NCBI GenBank assembly: GCA_022823235.1
Contig: JAJDXO010000011.1
Span: 62,001 to 126,000, forward strand
From: Rhodospirillales bacterium
Lineage (GTDB): Bacteria > Pseudomonadota > Alphaproteobacteria > Rhodospirillales > UBA2165
Direction of reading: 5' to 3'
Length of the DNA: 64,000 nt
Position numbers and translations under genes: made by a program. The notes beneath the pieces were generated by a model. That model saw only the letters and a program-made list of their open reading frames with translations. It was not told the origin of the DNA and did no database searches. The stretch's first letter is position 1. Every line of letters starts with the position of its first letter. Positions 43,587 to 53,707 of this stretch are shown here, one piece after another.

Positions 43587-44444
43587 CTATTCCCGGAGAA
43601 GGTCGTTGACGGATGTCTTCGCGCGCGTGCTTTCGTCGACCTGCTTGACGATCACCGCGCAGTAAAGGCTCGGACCCGCCGACCCGTCCGGCAGCGGCCT
43701 GCCCGGCAGGCTCCCGGGTACCACCACCGAATAGGCGGGAACCCGGCCGGTGATGACCTCGCCGGTATCCCGGTTCACGATCTTGGTGGAGGCGCCGATA
43801 TAGACGCCCATGGAGAGCACGGCGCCTTCCTCGACAATGACACCCTCCGCCACCTCGGAGCGGGCGCCGATGAAACAGTTATCCTCGATGATCACCGGTT
43901 CCGCCTGCAGCGGCTCCAGGACGCCGCCAATGCCTGCGCCGCCGGAAATATGGCAGTTCTTGCCGATCTGGGCGCACGAGCCCACCGTTGCCCAGGTATC
44001 GACCATGGTGCCTTCGTCGACGTAGGCGCCCAGGTTGACGAAGCTGGGCATCAGAACCACGCCGGGCGCGATAAACGCGGACCGGCGGACAACGCAGGAC
44101 GGAACCGCCCGGAAGCCGGCTTCGCGAAACCGGTTCTCACCCCAGCCCTCGAACTTGGAGGGCAGCTTGTCCCACCAGTTGGTATCGGCGCCGGGCCCGC
44201 CCCCGATGGGCTCCATATCGTTCAGACGGAAGCTCAGGAGGACGGCCTTTTTCAGCCACTGATTGACCTGCCAGGAACCGCCGGCCTTTTCGGCGACCCG
44301 GGCCTTGCCGCTGTCCAGCAGTTCCAGAGCGGCATCGACGGCGTCACGAACGTCGCCGGTGGTCGCGGGGGTAATCTGGTCCGCCTGATCCCAGGCGGCG
44401 TCGATGGCGGCTTCCAGTTGATCGGTAGGCATACTATCGGGCAC
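43587..44444 (-). CDS. dapD: Tetrahydrodipicolinate N-succinyltransferase
   Basis: A 285-residue enzyme with an N-terminal helical domain and a left-handed parallel beta-helix made of hexapeptide repeats ([29 protein letters not shown]-like, [24 protein letters not shown]). It uses succinyl-CoA in the succinylase branch of diaminopimelate synthesis. GTG at 44444 has GGAA seven bases upstream; the ATG four codons later is an alternative. Product feeds the DapC/DapE steps. Confidence 0.96.
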   Translation of the reverse strand: MPDSMPTDQLEAAIDAAWDQADQITPATTGDVRDAVDAALELLDSGKARVAEKAGGSWQVNQWLKKAVLLSFRLNDMEPIGGGPGADTNWWDKLPSKFEGWGENRFREAGFRAVPSCVVRRSAFIAPGVVLMPSFVNLGAYVDEGTMVDTWATVGSCAQIGKNCHISGGAGIGGVLEPLQAEPVIIEDNCFIGARSEVAEGVIVEEGAVLSMGVYIGASTKIVNRDTGEVITGRVPAYSVVVPGSLPGRPLPDGSAGPSLYCAVIVKQVDESTRAKTSVNDLLRE

Positions 44445-44526
44445 GGGGCTGTTCCTCGAAAGAATTTGAGCGCCGGAAAATGGGCCAGGGGACCGGCGGT
44501 GTCAATATTGGGCCGTCCGGAATCGG

Positions 44527-45237
44527 TTAGGCGCCGGATATTTCGACCAGCCAGCCCGAAAGATCCGTCACGGTGTGGTCCGGGTCGACATCCTCGGCTT
44601 CCGCGTTTGCCCAGGGCCGGTCGGTGACCACCCAGACCGTCGCCATGCCCATTTCGGCGGCCGGCTTAAGGTTCCGCGCGACATCCTCGACCATAACCGC
44701 ATTGGCGGGGTCGAACTCGTACGTCTCGGTCAGCAGCCGATAGACGCTCGGCTCCGGCTTCGGGACATAATTGGCGGCGGCGATGTCGAACACGCCGTCC
44801 ATGTGGTGATCGACCCCCAACCGGCCGAGCACCCGCTCGGCATGCCGGGCGGATGCGTTGGTGAATACCACCTTTCGGCCGGGCAGAGCATGAAGGGCGC
44901 GGTCCAGGTCCGGGTCGGGCTGAACCATGTCGACGCTGACCTGATGGACGTAGTCGAGATAGGGAGCCGGATCCATGCCGTGATTGTCCATTAACCCCTT
45001 CAACGAGGTGCCGTGTTCCCGGAAATAGCGCTTCTGGACCTTGTAGGCCTCGGCGTGATCGAGTTTCAAATATTCGGCGATATAGGCGCACATCCGCCGG
45101 TCGATCTCTTCGAACATGCTGGCCGACGGCGGATACAGCGTATTGTCGAGATCGAATACCCAGGTGCCGCACTCCCGCAATAGGCAGGCGTCCCGCTGAA
45201 TTCCATCGGTCCGGGTTTTTACTTGTTTTTCAGGCAT
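44527..45237 (-). CDS. HAD-family pyrimidine 5'-nucleotidase
   Basis: A 236-residue HAD phosphatase. Motif I is FDLDNTLYPP (nucleophile Asp), motif II VVFTNAS, motif III the Lys in PKPEPSVY and motif IV MVEDVARNL. The DNTLYP variant and length match bacterial pyrimidine 5'-nucleotidases of the SDT1/PPM1-like group. It lies between argB and dapD on the same strand, its usual alphaproteobacterial place; the cellular role is housekeeping of nucleoside monophosphates (family knowledge). Confidence 0.88.
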   Translation of the reverse strand: MPEKQVKTRTDGIQRDACLLRECGTWVFDLDNTLYPPSASMFEEIDRRMCAYIAEYLKLDHAEAYKVQKRYFREHGTSLKGLMDNHGMDPAPYLDYVHQVSVDMVQPDPDLDRALHALPGRKVVFTNASARHAERVLGRLGVDHHMDGVFDIAAANYVPKPEPSVYRLLTETYEFDPANAVMVEDVARNLKPAAEMGMATVWVVTDRPWANAEAEDVDPDHTVTDLSGWLVEISGA

Positions 45238-45293
45238 GTGGCATTTGTCTCAAGGGCGCCCGGGGATTTTCCCTGAACAAATAGACGGTCCGG

Positions 45294-46226
45294 TTAGCCG
45301 GCTTCGATCAGCGTTCCCGCACCATGCTCGGTGAAAAGTTCGAGCAGCAGGGCATGGGGGACACGGCCATCGATAATGACCGCCGCGTCGACGTCGCCGT
45401 CGACCGCCCGCAGGCAGGTCTCCACTTTGGGGATCATGCCGTCAGCGATGACGCCGGACTCAATCAGCGCGCGCGCTTCCGATGCCGTGAGTTTGGGGAT
45501 CAGTTCGCCGTTTTCGTCGAGAACGCCGGCAACGTCGGTCAGGAGCAGCAGCCGCCGGGCCGACATGGCGTCGGCGATGGCGCCGGCTGCCGTGTCGGCG
45601 TTGATGTTGAAGGTCTCGCCCTTTTCTCCGCCGCCGATGGGGGCGATGACGGGAATCATATCCGATTGCTCGAACACTTCGAGGACGTGGGTGGAGATTT
45701 GCCGGGGTTCACCGACGAAACCAAGATCGAGAATTTTTTCGATATTCGAGTCGGGATCGCGCCGGGTGCGCCGCAGCTTGGCGGCCCGTATGAGATTACC
45801 GTCCTTTCCGGACAAGCCCACCGCAAATCCGCCGGCGCCATTGATGGAGGCGGCGATCTGTTTGTTGATCGTCCCGGCGAGGACCATTTCAACCACTTCC
45901 ACCGTGGCGGCATCGGTGACCCGCAGGCCGTCGACGAAGGATGACTGAATTTTCAACCGTTCCAGCATTTCGGCAATCTGCGGCCCGCCGCCGTGCACGA
46001 CAATCGGATTGATGCCGACATGTTTGAGCAGCACGACGTCCTCGGCGAACAACTTGGCAAGATCGTCGTCACCCATGGCATGGCCGCCATACTTGATGAC
46101 GAAGGTGTGCCCTTCGTGCCGCTGCATATAGGGCAGCGCCTCAGCCAGCGTGTGGGCCTGATTGAGCCACGCTGCTCCGTCGTCGCCGTCCGCCCCTTGA
46201 GGCGGCGTTTTGGACTCGTCGTTCAT
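45294..46226 (-). CDS. argB: Acetylglutamate kinase
   Basis: A 310-residue amino-acid kinase that phosphorylates N-acetylglutamate in arginine synthesis. Motifs: [10 protein letters not shown] at the N-terminal Gly-rich loop, [24 protein letters not shown] and the final [23 protein letters not shown] at 46226 has GGAGA ten bases upstream; upstream in-frame codons overlap engB and lack similarity. It follows engB after 26 bases. Confidence 0.96.
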   Translation of the reverse strand: MNDESKTPPQGADGDDGAAWLNQAHTLAEALPYMQRHEGHTFVIKYGGHAMGDDDLAKLFAEDVVLLKHVGINPIVVHGGGPQIAEMLERLKIQSSFVDGLRVTDAATVEVVEMVLAGTINKQIAASINGAGGFAVGLSGKDGNLIRAAKLRRTRRDPDSNIEKILDLGFVGEPRQISTHVLEVFEQSDMIPVIAPIGGGEKGETFNINADTAAGAIADAMSARRLLLLTDVAGVLDENGELIPKLTASEARALIESGVIADGMIPKVETCLRAVDGDVDAAVIIDGRVPHALLLELFTEHGAGTLIEAG

Positions 46227-46252
46227 CTTGGGTCTCTCCGAGGGCCGGGACT

Positions 46253-46918
46253 TTAACCGAACTCGGGCGATGCCGCCAGCGCCGCCAGCGCGGCCCGTAA
46301 ATCCGGGATTCCCCTGCCGGACCGGGCACTGGTTGCGATTATCTCGGGATGGGCGGCGACGCGCGTTGAAATCTCGGCCGCGGTCTTTTCCTCCATATGG
46401 GTGAGCGCGCCCGCCTTGACCTTGTCGCACTTGGTGAGCACGACCTGATAGACGACCGCCGCGTCGTCCATCAGCTTCATGGCGTCCCGGTCACTGTCCT
46501 TGATGCCGTGACGGGCGTCGATCAACAGGCAGGCGCGGCGCAGGCTGGCCCGGCCCTTGAGGTAGGATCGGGTGAGTTCGGTCCAAATCCTGATCTCGGA
46601 TTTCGAGGCCCGGGCATATCCGTAACCCGGCAGATCGGCAAGGCACAGCCGGTCGCCAAGATTGAAAAAATTCAGCTGTCGGGTCCGGCCCGGCGTGTTG
46701 GAGGCCTTGGCGAGGGTCTTTCTGCCCGTTAGCGCATTGACCAGGCTGGACTTTCCCACATTCGAGCGGCCGGCGAATGCGACCTCGGGGAGCGCGTCGT
46801 CGGGCACCTGAGCCAGGCGGGCCGCGCCGGTGATGAACCGGCAGTCCCGGGCAAACAGCAGCCGTCCGGCTTCCAGCAGAGCGGCCGTTTCATCCTCAGG
46901 GGTGAGGGGGGCGGTCAT
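46253..46918 (-). CDS. engB: Ribosome biogenesis GTPase EngB/YsxC
   Basis: A 221-residue TrmE-Era-EngA-EngB family GTPase needed for 50S assembly. G1 is [10 protein letters not shown]2 around [14 protein letters not shown]3 DLPGYGYA, G4 LTKCDKVK and G5 [10 protein letters not shown]. The N-terminal 40 residues extend beyond the minimal family, as in other alphaproteobacteria. It sits between yidC and argB on the same strand. Confidence 0.97.
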   Translation of the reverse strand: MTAPLTPEDETAALLEAGRLLFARDCRFITGAARLAQVPDDALPEVAFAGRSNVGKSSLVNALTGRKTLAKASNTPGRTRQLNFFNLGDRLCLADLPGYGYARASKSEIRIWTELTRSYLKGRASLRRACLLIDARHGIKDSDRDAMKLMDDAAVVYQVVLTKCDKVKAGALTHMEEKTAAEISTRVAAHPEIIATSARSGRGIPDLRAALAALAASPEFG

Positions 46919-46942
46919 AATCGAGTACCGGGACGGCCCGCC

Positions 46943-48862
46943 TTACCCGTTCTTCTTCTTCTTTTTCTTGGACTTGCGGGAAGGTTTGGCCGGCTCCTCG
47001 CCACCGTCATCGGCGTCTTCATCGGAGCCTTCGTTCGCAGCCGCGGCGCCCGCCGAAGCCGCCGCGGGAGCGGGTTTGACCTGACCGCCGCCGATGGGCA
47101 CGCCCATGCGCCGCATAATCACGTACTGCTGCAGGACCGACAAAAGGTTGTTCCAGGCCCAGTAGATCACCAGACCCGACGGGAACCGTGCCAGCATGAT
47201 GGTGAAGATGAACGGCAGGAACATGAAAATCTTCTGCTGGGTCGGATCCGTGGGCGGCGGGTTCAGCTTCTGCTGGGCGTACATGGTGAGGCCCATGAGG
47301 ATCGGCCAGATGCCGATGATCGCCCATTCCGGCGGCGTCCAGTCGATGAGGCCGAAGGCATTGACGAAGGTCAGGCGATCCATGTCCGAGAGGTCGTCGA
47401 TCCACAGGAAGAAGTCCGCGTGCCGCATTTCGATGGTGACGAACAACACCTTGTAGAGTGCAAAGAACACCGGAATTTGCGGCAGGATGGGCAAACAGCC
47501 GGAGGCCGGATTGGCTTTCTCCCGCTTATACAGCGCCATCACCTCCTGGTTCATGCGCATCTTGTCGTCGCCGAACCGTTCCCGGAGTTTCATCATTTCC
47601 GGCTGCAGGGCCTTCATCTTGCTCATCGCCTTGTAGGACTTGTTGGCGAGGGGGAAGAAGGCGAGCTTGATCAGAACCGTCAGCAGCAGGATCGCGACAC
47701 CCATGTTGTCGACAACATGATCGGTGAAAAACACCAGGGTGAAGAAGATCGGCTTGGTCAGCAGCTCGAACCAGCCCCAGTCGATGGCCAGGTCGAACCG
47801 TTCGATACCGAGATCATCCCGATATTTGAGCATCAGCCGGGCCTCCTTGGCGCCGGCGAAGAATCGGCTGGTCGTACCGGCGCTCGCACCGGGCGCAATC
47901 GCCGATGCGTCATCCAGGAAATCGACCTGATAATTGTCGCCCTGCTGGTTCGGGTTTTCGAACATGCGGGCGGTGGCCGAGGTATCCTGATCGGGAATCA
48001 GCGCCGTCAGCCAGTACTTGTCGGTGATCCCCACCCATCCGCCGGTCGTACTCCTCTTGATGATTTGGCGGTCGGTGCGCTGCTCCTGCGCCGCATCCTG
48101 GAGGTCGTCGTAGTCGTACTCGTCCAGGACGCCGTCGAAGACGCCGAGAATGCCCTCGTGGAGGATGTAAAAATCAGTGATATCGGGAGTGCCGCTCCGT
48201 CTGATCCGGCCAAACGGAAACACGGTGACATGCTGGTCGCTCGAATTTACGACCCGCTGGGTAACCGAGAACATATAATTCTCATCCAGCGTCAATCGCA
48301 GGCTGAACTCGATGCCGGCATCGTTTGTCCAGCGCAGGGTAACGGGGTTGTCGGGGGTAAGCGTCTGCCGGTCCGCCGTCCACAATGTCCGCTCATTGGG
48401 CACATCGACGCCATTTGCAACCCAGCCGAAATCGGCGAAGTAGGCGTCATGCGTGCCGAATGGCAGCAACAGCTTGATATTGGCGCTCGTCGGATCGGTG
48501 GTCTCCCGATAGTCGAGGAGCGTCAGGTCGTCGAATAATGCGCCCCGCAGCGAGATGGTTCCGGTCAACCGGTCTGACTGGATGGCAATCCGGGGAACCG
48601 AGCTAATCGCCCGTTGCGCGGCCTGCTTCACGGCTTGGTCCGGCGTGCCGCCCGGGACGGACACGGCGTCCGGCCCGGTTGGAACGGTGCCGGGGGCCGC
48701 ATCTTCGGCGGCCACCGGCGGTGCGGCCGGGTCGACGGTATTTTGCGCCTGTTCCTGCCGGGGTTCCGGCGGCGGGCCGAACTCGCTGACGTACCACTGG
48801 AAGCCCAGCATGATCCCGACCGAAAGGACGATCGCCAGGAGAAGATTTTTCTGGTCCATCAT
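46943..48862 (-). CDS. yidC: Membrane protein insertase YidC
   Basis: A 639-residue YidC. The first helix ([18 protein letters not shown]) is followed by a Pro/Ala-rich linker, the large periplasmic beta-sandwich domain (about 95-390) and the conserved five-helix insertase core (about 400-600), with [23 protein letters not shown]. The C-terminal tail is Lys-rich ([10 protein letters not shown]), which may bind ribosomes or rRNA. Two ATGs stand side by side; the first, at 48862, overlaps the yidD stop by four bases. It inserts respiratory and other membrane proteins. Confidence 0.96.
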   Translation of the reverse strand: MMDQKNLLLAIVLSVGIMLGFQWYVSEFGPPPEPRQEQAQNTVDPAAPPVAAEDAAPGTVPTGPDAVSVPGGTPDQAVKQAAQRAISSVPRIAIQSDRLTGTISLRGALFDDLTLLDYRETTDPTSANIKLLLPFGTHDAYFADFGWVANGVDVPNERTLWTADRQTLTPDNPVTLRWTNDAGIEFSLRLTLDENYMFSVTQRVVNSSDQHVTVFPFGRIRRSGTPDITDFYILHEGILGVFDGVLDEYDYDDLQDAAQEQRTDRQIIKRSTTGGWVGITDKYWLTALIPDQDTSATARMFENPNQQGDNYQVDFLDDASAIAPGASAGTTSRFFAGAKEARLMLKYRDDLGIERFDLAIDWGWFELLTKPIFFTLVFFTDHVVDNMGVAILLLTVLIKLAFFPLANKSYKAMSKMKALQPEMMKLRERFGDDKMRMNQEVMALYKREKANPASGCLPILPQIPVFFALYKVLFVTIEMRHADFFLWIDDLSDMDRLTFVNAFGLIDWTPPEWAIIGIWPILMGLTMYAQQKLNPPPTDPTQQKIFMFLPFIFTIMLARFPSGLVIYWAWNNLLSVLQQYVIMRRMGVPIGGGQVKPAPAAASAGAAAANEGSDEDADDGGEEPAKPSRKSKKKKKKNG

Positions 48863-49119
48863 TGCGGACGCGCCCCGGCGGTGTGGTCGTGATGCTGTCC
48901 CGAAGGCACCGGATCGTATCCCGAGCCGCCCCACGGGTGGCAGCGGCCGATGCGCTTGACGGCCAGCCATGAGCCGCGAACCGCGCCATGTGATTCAATG
49001 GCCTCAATGGCGTACTGTGAACAGGACGGCGCGTACCGGCAGTTGGCGCCGAGGACCGGCGACACGAAAAGCTGATAGCCCCGGATCAGGAGCTTCAAGA
49101 CTGTGCGGATGGGTTTCAT
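48859..49119 (-). CDS. yidD: Membrane protein insertion efficiency factor YidD
   Basis: An 86-residue protein with an amphipathic N-terminal helix ([17 protein letters not shown]) and the family's three-cysteine block [12 protein letters not shown], then [18 protein letters not shown]. It promotes YidC-dependent insertion. It lies between rnpA and yidC and overlaps yidC by four bases. The length and context are standard. Confidence 0.95.
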   Translation of the reverse strand: MKPIRTVLKLLIRGYQLFVSPVLGANCRYAPSCSQYAIEAIESHGAVRGSWLAVKRIGRCHPWGGSGYDPVPSGQHHDHTAGARPQ

Positions 49120-49127
49120 GCTGGTCC

Positions 49128-49538
49128 CTAGCCGGCCTGCCGATTGGTATCCCGATCCGGCAGTTCTGTCTCCCTCTCATCGGCCATTGCGCCGACTTTT
49201 TCAAGTGCCGTTTCCAAATCCCCGATCAAATCCCGGAAACGGCGGTCGAGTGTCGCATTCCGCCCGATAATCACATAGTCACGATGCCGTGCAGCCTGAC
49301 CGGGCATCACCTCGTCCGCGGCGGCCTTGAGTCGCCGGCGGGCGCGGTTTCGGGCCACCGCGTTGCCGACTTTCCGGCTGACCGTAAATCCAAGGCGCCG
49401 TTCCGCCAAAACGATAGTCTCGGCCTCCCCGTGAATCCGGCACTGAAGGATCAAGCCGGGGGTCACCCATTTCTTGCCCTCCCGGGCCGCACGAAGAAAA
49501 TCCCCGCGGTTCCTTAGACGCACGAGGGGCGTACCCAC
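49128..49538 (-). CDS. rnpA: Ribonuclease P protein component
   Basis: A 136-residue RnpA. The signature RNR motif is [14 protein letters not shown], preceded by [11 protein letters not shown] and a basic [11 protein letters not shown]-terminus; the C-terminal 25 residues are a low-similarity tail. It assists the catalytic RNA in 5' tRNA maturation. The start is GTG at 49538 with AAGG about eight bases upstream. It lies 18 bases after rpmH. Confidence 0.94.
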   Translation of the reverse strand: MGTPLVRLRNRGDFLRAAREGKKWVTPGLILQCRIHGEAETIVLAERRLGFTVSRKVGNAVARNRARRRLKAAADEVMPGQAARHRDYVIIGRNATLDRRFRDLIGDLETALEKVGAMADERETELPDRDTNRQAG

Positions 49539-49556
49539 GGGATGTACCTTATCCGT

Positions 49557-49691
49557 CTAGGCGGAGAGTTTCTTGCGGCCCTTGGCGCGCCGCGCCGCCA
49601 GAATCCGCCGGCCGCCAACGGTTGCCATGCGTGCGCGAAAGCCGTGCCGGCGCTTGCGCACGAGATTACTGGGCTGGAATGTCCGTTTCAC
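49557..49691 (-). CDS. rpmH: Ribosomal protein L34
   Basis: A 44-residue basic protein. The translation from a GTG at 49691 begins with [18 protein letters not shown] and ends with GRKKLSA, which covers the complete L34 family consensus. It is the first gene of the rpmH-rnpA-yidD-yidC run and follows a strong promoter by about 30 bases. Despite its small size there is no doubt about its identity. Confidence 0.97.
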   Translation of the reverse strand: MKRTFQPSNLVRKRRHGFRARMATVGGRRILAARRAKGRKKLSA

Positions 49692-49729
49692 TGTCTGCTC
49701 CAAGAACGGCCTGAACTTGCAAGGCCCGG

Positions 49730-49758
49730 TGTATACGTTTTCGGCCCCGCCAAGTCAA
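49730..49758 (-). promoter_or_regulatory. Sigma70-type promoter of the rpmH operon
   Basis: On the minus strand TTGACT (49758-49753) and TATACA (49735-49730) are separated by exactly 17 bases, a near-consensus arrangement. Transcription should start near 49723 and read rpmH, rnpA, yidD and yidC. Confidence 0.8.
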
Positions 49759-49902
49759 CGTTGCCGGGAGGCGTCAGGTCACGGAATGGTGACTGGATTA
49801 GAGGCCTCGGCGGCCATATCTACCTGAGTGCAACAGGCTTGGGCTCGTGACATTTGTCGCAAGAGACGACGGACACCTGAGGCACAAGGATCGCCGCAGA
49901 TC

Positions 49903-50649
49903 ATGAACGACGAAAACCGGGAAATTAATGCCAAGCAAAGCGGCCTGCCGATCAAGCGGTTGGCGCCGATCATCTTGCTTGTGATCGGGCTTGGTGCGGC
50001 ATTTTTTTACGACCTCCACCACTTCTTCTCGTTCGAAATGCTGAAGGAAAACCGCGAGTCGCTTCTGTCGTGGGCGCAAAACAACCATATTCTCAGCGCC
50101 ATCGTGTTTATTGCGGCTTATGCCGCGGCCATCGCCGTCAGCCTTCCCGGTGCCGTTTGGCTCACGATTTTGGGCGGGTTCATGTTCGGCACCCTGGAAG
50201 GCGGAATCCTCGTGGTCTTTGCCGCGACCCTGGGCGCCACGGTGATTTTTCTTGCCGCGCGATATGCGTTTGCCGATTTCTTTTACGAGAAAGCGGGCCC
50301 CGCTATTCGCCGTATGGAAGATGGTTTCCGGGCCAATGCCGTCAGCTACATGCTGGTGCTTCGGCTGGTACCGCTTTTTCCGTTTTGGCTGGTCAATCTG
50401 GTCCCGGCGTTCCTGGGCGTTTCCACCCGTACCTACGTCATAAGCACGTTGGTCGGCATCGTGCCGGGTACGTTCGTCTACGCCAGCCTCGGTAACGGGA
50501 TCGGACATTTGATAGATGCCGGTCAAGTGCCGGACCTGTCGATTATATTCGCGCCCGAAGTGCTCGGACCCCTGATTGGCCTGGCGGCATTGTCGCTGGT
50601 GCCGGTTATTTACAAGCGCTTCAAGGCCCGGGAGCAGGCTGCCGGCTAG
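49903..50649 (+). CDS. TVP38/TMEM64 (DedA-like) membrane protein
   Basis: A 248-residue inner-membrane protein with about six helices. The family core is AVSLPGAVWLTILGGFMFGTLEGG and later LVLRLVPLFPFWLVNLVPAFLG, the two reentrant-type segments of the VTT domain. Such proteins are linked to lipid scrambling or membrane homeostasis. It is followed by a flavoprotein gene after 33 bases, a common pairing. ATG at 49903 begins the recognised part; upstream in-frame sequence has no similarity. Confidence 0.9.
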   Translation: MNDENREINAKQSGLPIKRLAPIILLVIGLGAAFFYDLHHFFSFEMLKENRESLLSWAQNNHILSAIVFIAAYAAAIAVSLPGAVWLTILGGFMFGTLEGGILVVFAATLGATVIFLAARYAFADFFYEKAGPAIRRMEDGFRANAVSYMLVLRLVPLFPFWLVNLVPAFLGVSTRTYVISTLVGIVPGTFVYASLGNGIGHLIDAGQVPDLSIIFAPEVLGPLIGLAALSLVPVIYKRFKAREQAAG

Positions 50650-50682
50650 GCGCGGCCCGCCACTTCGTTTCAGGAGCACCCC

Positions 50683-52107
50683 ATGACCGACGTCATCAAC
50701 ACCGATATCTGCGTCATTGGCGCGGGCTCCGGCGGCCTGACCGTTGCCTATGTGGCCGCCAACCTCGGTCTCCCGACGGTCTTGCTTGAGCGGGACAAAA
50801 TGGGCGGCGATTGCCTCAACTACGGTTGCGTACCGTCGAAAGCCCTGTTGGCGGCGGGCCATGCGGCCGCGGCCGCGCAGGGCGGACAACCCTTCGGCGT
50901 CAGCCGGGCGCCCGCTGAAATCAGCGGCGCCGGCGTCTACGATCACGTCCGTCACGCTATTGATGTCATCGCGCCCAACGACTCGGTGGAGCGGTATGAG
51001 GGCTTCGGGGTCAACGTCATCCAGGCCGAGGGCAGGTTCACCGGCCCCCGGGAGGTGACGGCGGGCGATCGGAAAATTCAGGCCAGGCGTTTCGTTGTCG
51101 CGACCGGTTCCGGGCCCATGGTGCCGCCGATCCCCGGGTTGGATCAGACACCCTTCCACACCAACGAAACCATATTCGACCTTGACGCGGTTCCGGATCA
51201 CTTGATCATCGTCGGTGCGGGGCCCATTGGAATCGAAATGGCCCAGGCCCACCGGCAGCTCGGCGCCAAGGTCACCGTCCTGGAAATGGCCAACATGCTG
51301 CCCAATGACGACCCGGAACTGGTGGAGGTGGTCCGTCAACGTCTGAAATCCGAAGGCGTCGAACTCCTTGAGGGCGTTCGCGTGGTCGGCGCGGGCGAGG
51401 ACGGGGACGGCATCGTCGTGGATGTCGAAGGGGCCTCGCAGTCCCGTATAACGGGCTCTCATCTTCTCATAGCCGCCGGCCGGCAACCCCACCTGGACGG
51501 CCTTGATTTGGAGGCTGCCGGGATCGAGCATGACCGGTCCGGCATCAAGGTGGATGCCCGGATGCGGACAACTAACAAAAGGGTGTTCGCAATCGGTGAC
51601 GTTGCGGGCGGTTTGCAATTCACCCACGTCGCCTCTTATCACGCAGGTATCGTCATCAAAAACGCGCTGTTTCGAATCCCCGCCAAACAGGACATGTCCG
51701 CGATCCCGAAGGTGACCTATACCTCGCCGGAACTTGCCCAGGTGGGCCTTACGGAAGCGGCGGCGCGGGAAATACACGGGGACCGGATCCGCGTGACTTC
51801 CTGGCCGTTTGCCGAAAACGACCGGGCGATCGCCGAGCGTGCGACCGAAGGTTTGGTCAAAATCGTCATCGGTCCCAAGGGCCGGGTTTTGGGCGCCGGT
51901 ATCGTTGGCGCGCACGCAGGCGAGTTGATCCAGGTGTGGACCCTGGTGGTCCAAAAAAGGATGAAGATCGGCGCCGTCGCCAACATGGTGGCGCCCTATC
52001 CAACCCTCGGAGAAGCCGGCAAACGGGCGGCCGGCCAGTACTTCACGCCCTCCCTGTTCGGCGACCGGACCCGAAAAATCGTGAGATTTCTCACGAATTT
52101 CGGCTGA
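50683..52107 (+). CDS. Pyridine nucleotide-disulfide oxidoreductase (MerA/Lpd-like)
   Basis: A 474-residue FAD enzyme. FAD-binding VIGAGSGGLT opens the protein, the redox-active disulfide is Cys44/Cys49 in GDCLNYGCVPSK, the NAD(P) site is IIVGAGPIGIEMA and the second FAD contact KRVFAIGDVAG. The C-terminal dimer segment reads VAPYPTLGE, where true lipoamide dehydrogenases have a catalytic His in HxHPTLSE; Tyr stands there. It therefore probably is not the Lpd of a 2-oxoacid complex and works with the TVP38 partner on an unknown substrate. Confidence 0.9.
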   Translation: MTDVINTDICVIGAGSGGLTVAYVAANLGLPTVLLERDKMGGDCLNYGCVPSKALLAAGHAAAAAQGGQPFGVSRAPAEISGAGVYDHVRHAIDVIAPNDSVERYEGFGVNVIQAEGRFTGPREVTAGDRKIQARRFVVATGSGPMVPPIPGLDQTPFHTNETIFDLDAVPDHLIIVGAGPIGIEMAQAHRQLGAKVTVLEMANMLPNDDPELVEVVRQRLKSEGVELLEGVRVVGAGEDGDGIVVDVEGASQSRITGSHLLIAAGRQPHLDGLDLEAAGIEHDRSGIKVDARMRTTNKRVFAIGDVAGGLQFTHVASYHAGIVIKNALFRIPAKQDMSAIPKVTYTSPELAQVGLTEAAAREIHGDRIRVTSWPFAENDRAIAERATEGLVKIVIGPKGRVLGAGIVGAHAGELIQVWTLVVQKRMKIGAVANMVAPYPTLGEAGKRAAGQYFTPSLFGDRTRKIVRFLTNFG

Positions 52108-52175
52108 CGGCAGACCATCTTTTCATAGCGTCGAACCCATCCCACCGGCGGCCAAATGTGTTACATTGAGCCGCC

Positions 52176-53615
52176 ATGGCTGGACAGCAAAGAACTCCGG
52201 CACCGTTCACGCATTCGCTGTCGGCGCGGCTGCTGGTTCTGACGATCTTCTTCGTGATGATCAGTGAGGTGCTGATCTACGCGCCGTCGGTTGCACGATT
52301 TCGGCAGAGTTTCCTCGTGGAGCGCATTGCGGCCGCTCACCTCGCGACCCTGGCCCTGGAGGCCATGCCCAACCATGCCGTCAGTCCGGACCTCCAGCAA
52401 CGCCTGCTGGAACGATCCGAGACCTATCATGTGGTGCTACGCACGCCGAAGCGGCATATGTTCGCGCTTGGCGCACTGGAGTTGCCGTCCATCGACGCGA
52501 CATATGATTTACGGGAACCGGTATTTTTCGGCTGGCTTGCGGACGCCTTTGTGACATTAGTACAGACGGAAAACCGGGTGCTGCGGGTCATCGCGCCGTC
52601 CCCTCAAGACCCGGGGACGGTCGTCGAAATTCTCATGGACGAAGCGCCGATGCGTCAGGCCATGTATGATTTTTCGGTCCGCATCCTGGCCTTGTCCCTG
52701 ATCATCTCCGCGATCACCGCCTCGCTGGTATTTCTGACCCTCCGCTGGCTGATGGTGCGGCCCATGGAGCGCATTACCGAGAGCATGATGAAATTTCGGG
52801 CCGATCCGGAAAATGCGGAAGCAAGCCTACCGCCCGGCGACCGGGTGGATGAAATCGGCGTCGCTCAACGGGAGCTCGGCGTGATGCAGCAGGAGGTGCG
52901 CCAGGCGCTCCGGCAGCGCCGGCGCTTGGCGGCCTTAGGCTCGGCCGTGGCCAAGATTAACCACGATCTTCGAAATTCCCTTGCCACCGCCGTGCTGGTG
53001 TCCGACCGGTTGGCCGACAGCGATGATCCGGAGGTCCGCCGCCTGGTGCCGCGCCTGTTCGAGGCCATCGACCGGGCGGTGGAACTTTGCTCCCAGACCC
53101 TGAGCTTTGCGCGCGACGGCGCGCCCAAGATGGAGACCACCCGGTTCGCCCTCGCCGATCTGGTGGAGGAGGTGGGTGAGGGAATCCGCAACTCCGAGCT
53201 TGCTGTGGACGCTATTGTCTGGCGTAACGAGGTTTCACCGGATATTCAGGTGGATGCCGACCGTGACCAGATTTTCCGGGCTTTCACCAACGTCGGCCGC
53301 AACGCATTTCAGGCGGGCGCCAAATCGGTCATCGCCCGAGCCGAGTTCCGGTTCGGCTTCATCTGCCTGAGTTTCACGGACGATGGTCCGGGTATCCCGC
53401 AACAGGCACGGGAGAACCTGTTCGCGCCTTTCGCCGGTTCGACCAAGAAGGACGGAACCGGTCTCGGGCTGGTGATAGTGCGCGATATCATGCGCGCGCA
53501 CGGGGGTGATGTGACGCTGGGGAGCACTACCGAAGAAGGCACGACATTCTTGTTGGAACTTCCGGCGCGGATTGAAGAAGAAGGGGAAGAAAAGAGCCTC
53601 GTCGGGAGCCGCTAG
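52176..53615 (+). CDS. Sensor histidine kinase without adjacent regulator
   Basis: A 479-residue HAMP-containing kinase. Two membrane helices (about 19-37 and 168-189) enclose a periplasmic sensor domain of about 130 residues. A HAMP linker follows (RPMERITESMM), then the phospho-acceptor His263 in KINHDLRNSLA and the ATPase domain with FTNVGRNAFQ (N box), FTDDGPGIP (G1) and GTGLGLVIV (G2). No response regulator is encoded next to it. The TAG stop codon is the first triplet of a copy of dispersed repeat family 2. Confidence 0.9.
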   Translation: MAGQQRTPAPFTHSLSARLLVLTIFFVMISEVLIYAPSVARFRQSFLVERIAAAHLATLALEAMPNHAVSPDLQQRLLERSETYHVVLRTPKRHMFALGALELPSIDATYDLREPVFFGWLADAFVTLVQTENRVLRVIAPSPQDPGTVVEILMDEAPMRQAMYDFSVRILALSLIISAITASLVFLTLRWLMVRPMERITESMMKFRADPENAEASLPPGDRVDEIGVAQRELGVMQQEVRQALRQRRRLAALGSAVAKINHDLRNSLATAVLVSDRLADSDDPEVRRLVPRLFEAIDRAVELCSQTLSFARDGAPKMETTRFALADLVEEVGEGIRNSELAVDAIVWRNEVSPDIQVDADRDQIFRAFTNVGRNAFQAGAKSVIARAEFRFGFICLSFTDDGPGIPQQARENLFAPFAGSTKKDGTGLGLVIVRDIMRAHGGDVTLGSTTEEGTTFLLELPARIEEEGEEKSLVGSR

Positions 53616-53658
53616 AGCGGTTTCCGGCCAAATTTGATCAATTTGATGGCGCTCACCG
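53613..53658 (+). repeat. Dispersed repeat family 2, copy A
   Basis: A 46-base unit beginning TAGAGCGGTTTCCGGCC, with the near-palindromic CAAATTTGATCAATTTG in the middle. It matches the inverted copy at 58608-58653 with about five or six mismatches. Its TAG is the stop codon of the histidine kinase gene. Confidence 0.8.
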
Positions 53659-53707
53659 TTACCGGTGCGCGGGGTGGAAGCGCCTTTGCCTCGGCGCCCA
53701 TTGTCGA

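Noticed and set aside
49798..51954. 718-codon open frame antisense to the flavoprotein and TVP38 genes
   Set aside because: It mirrors the codon structure of two confident genes on the other strand and has no recognisable motif; long antisense frames are common at this GC content.
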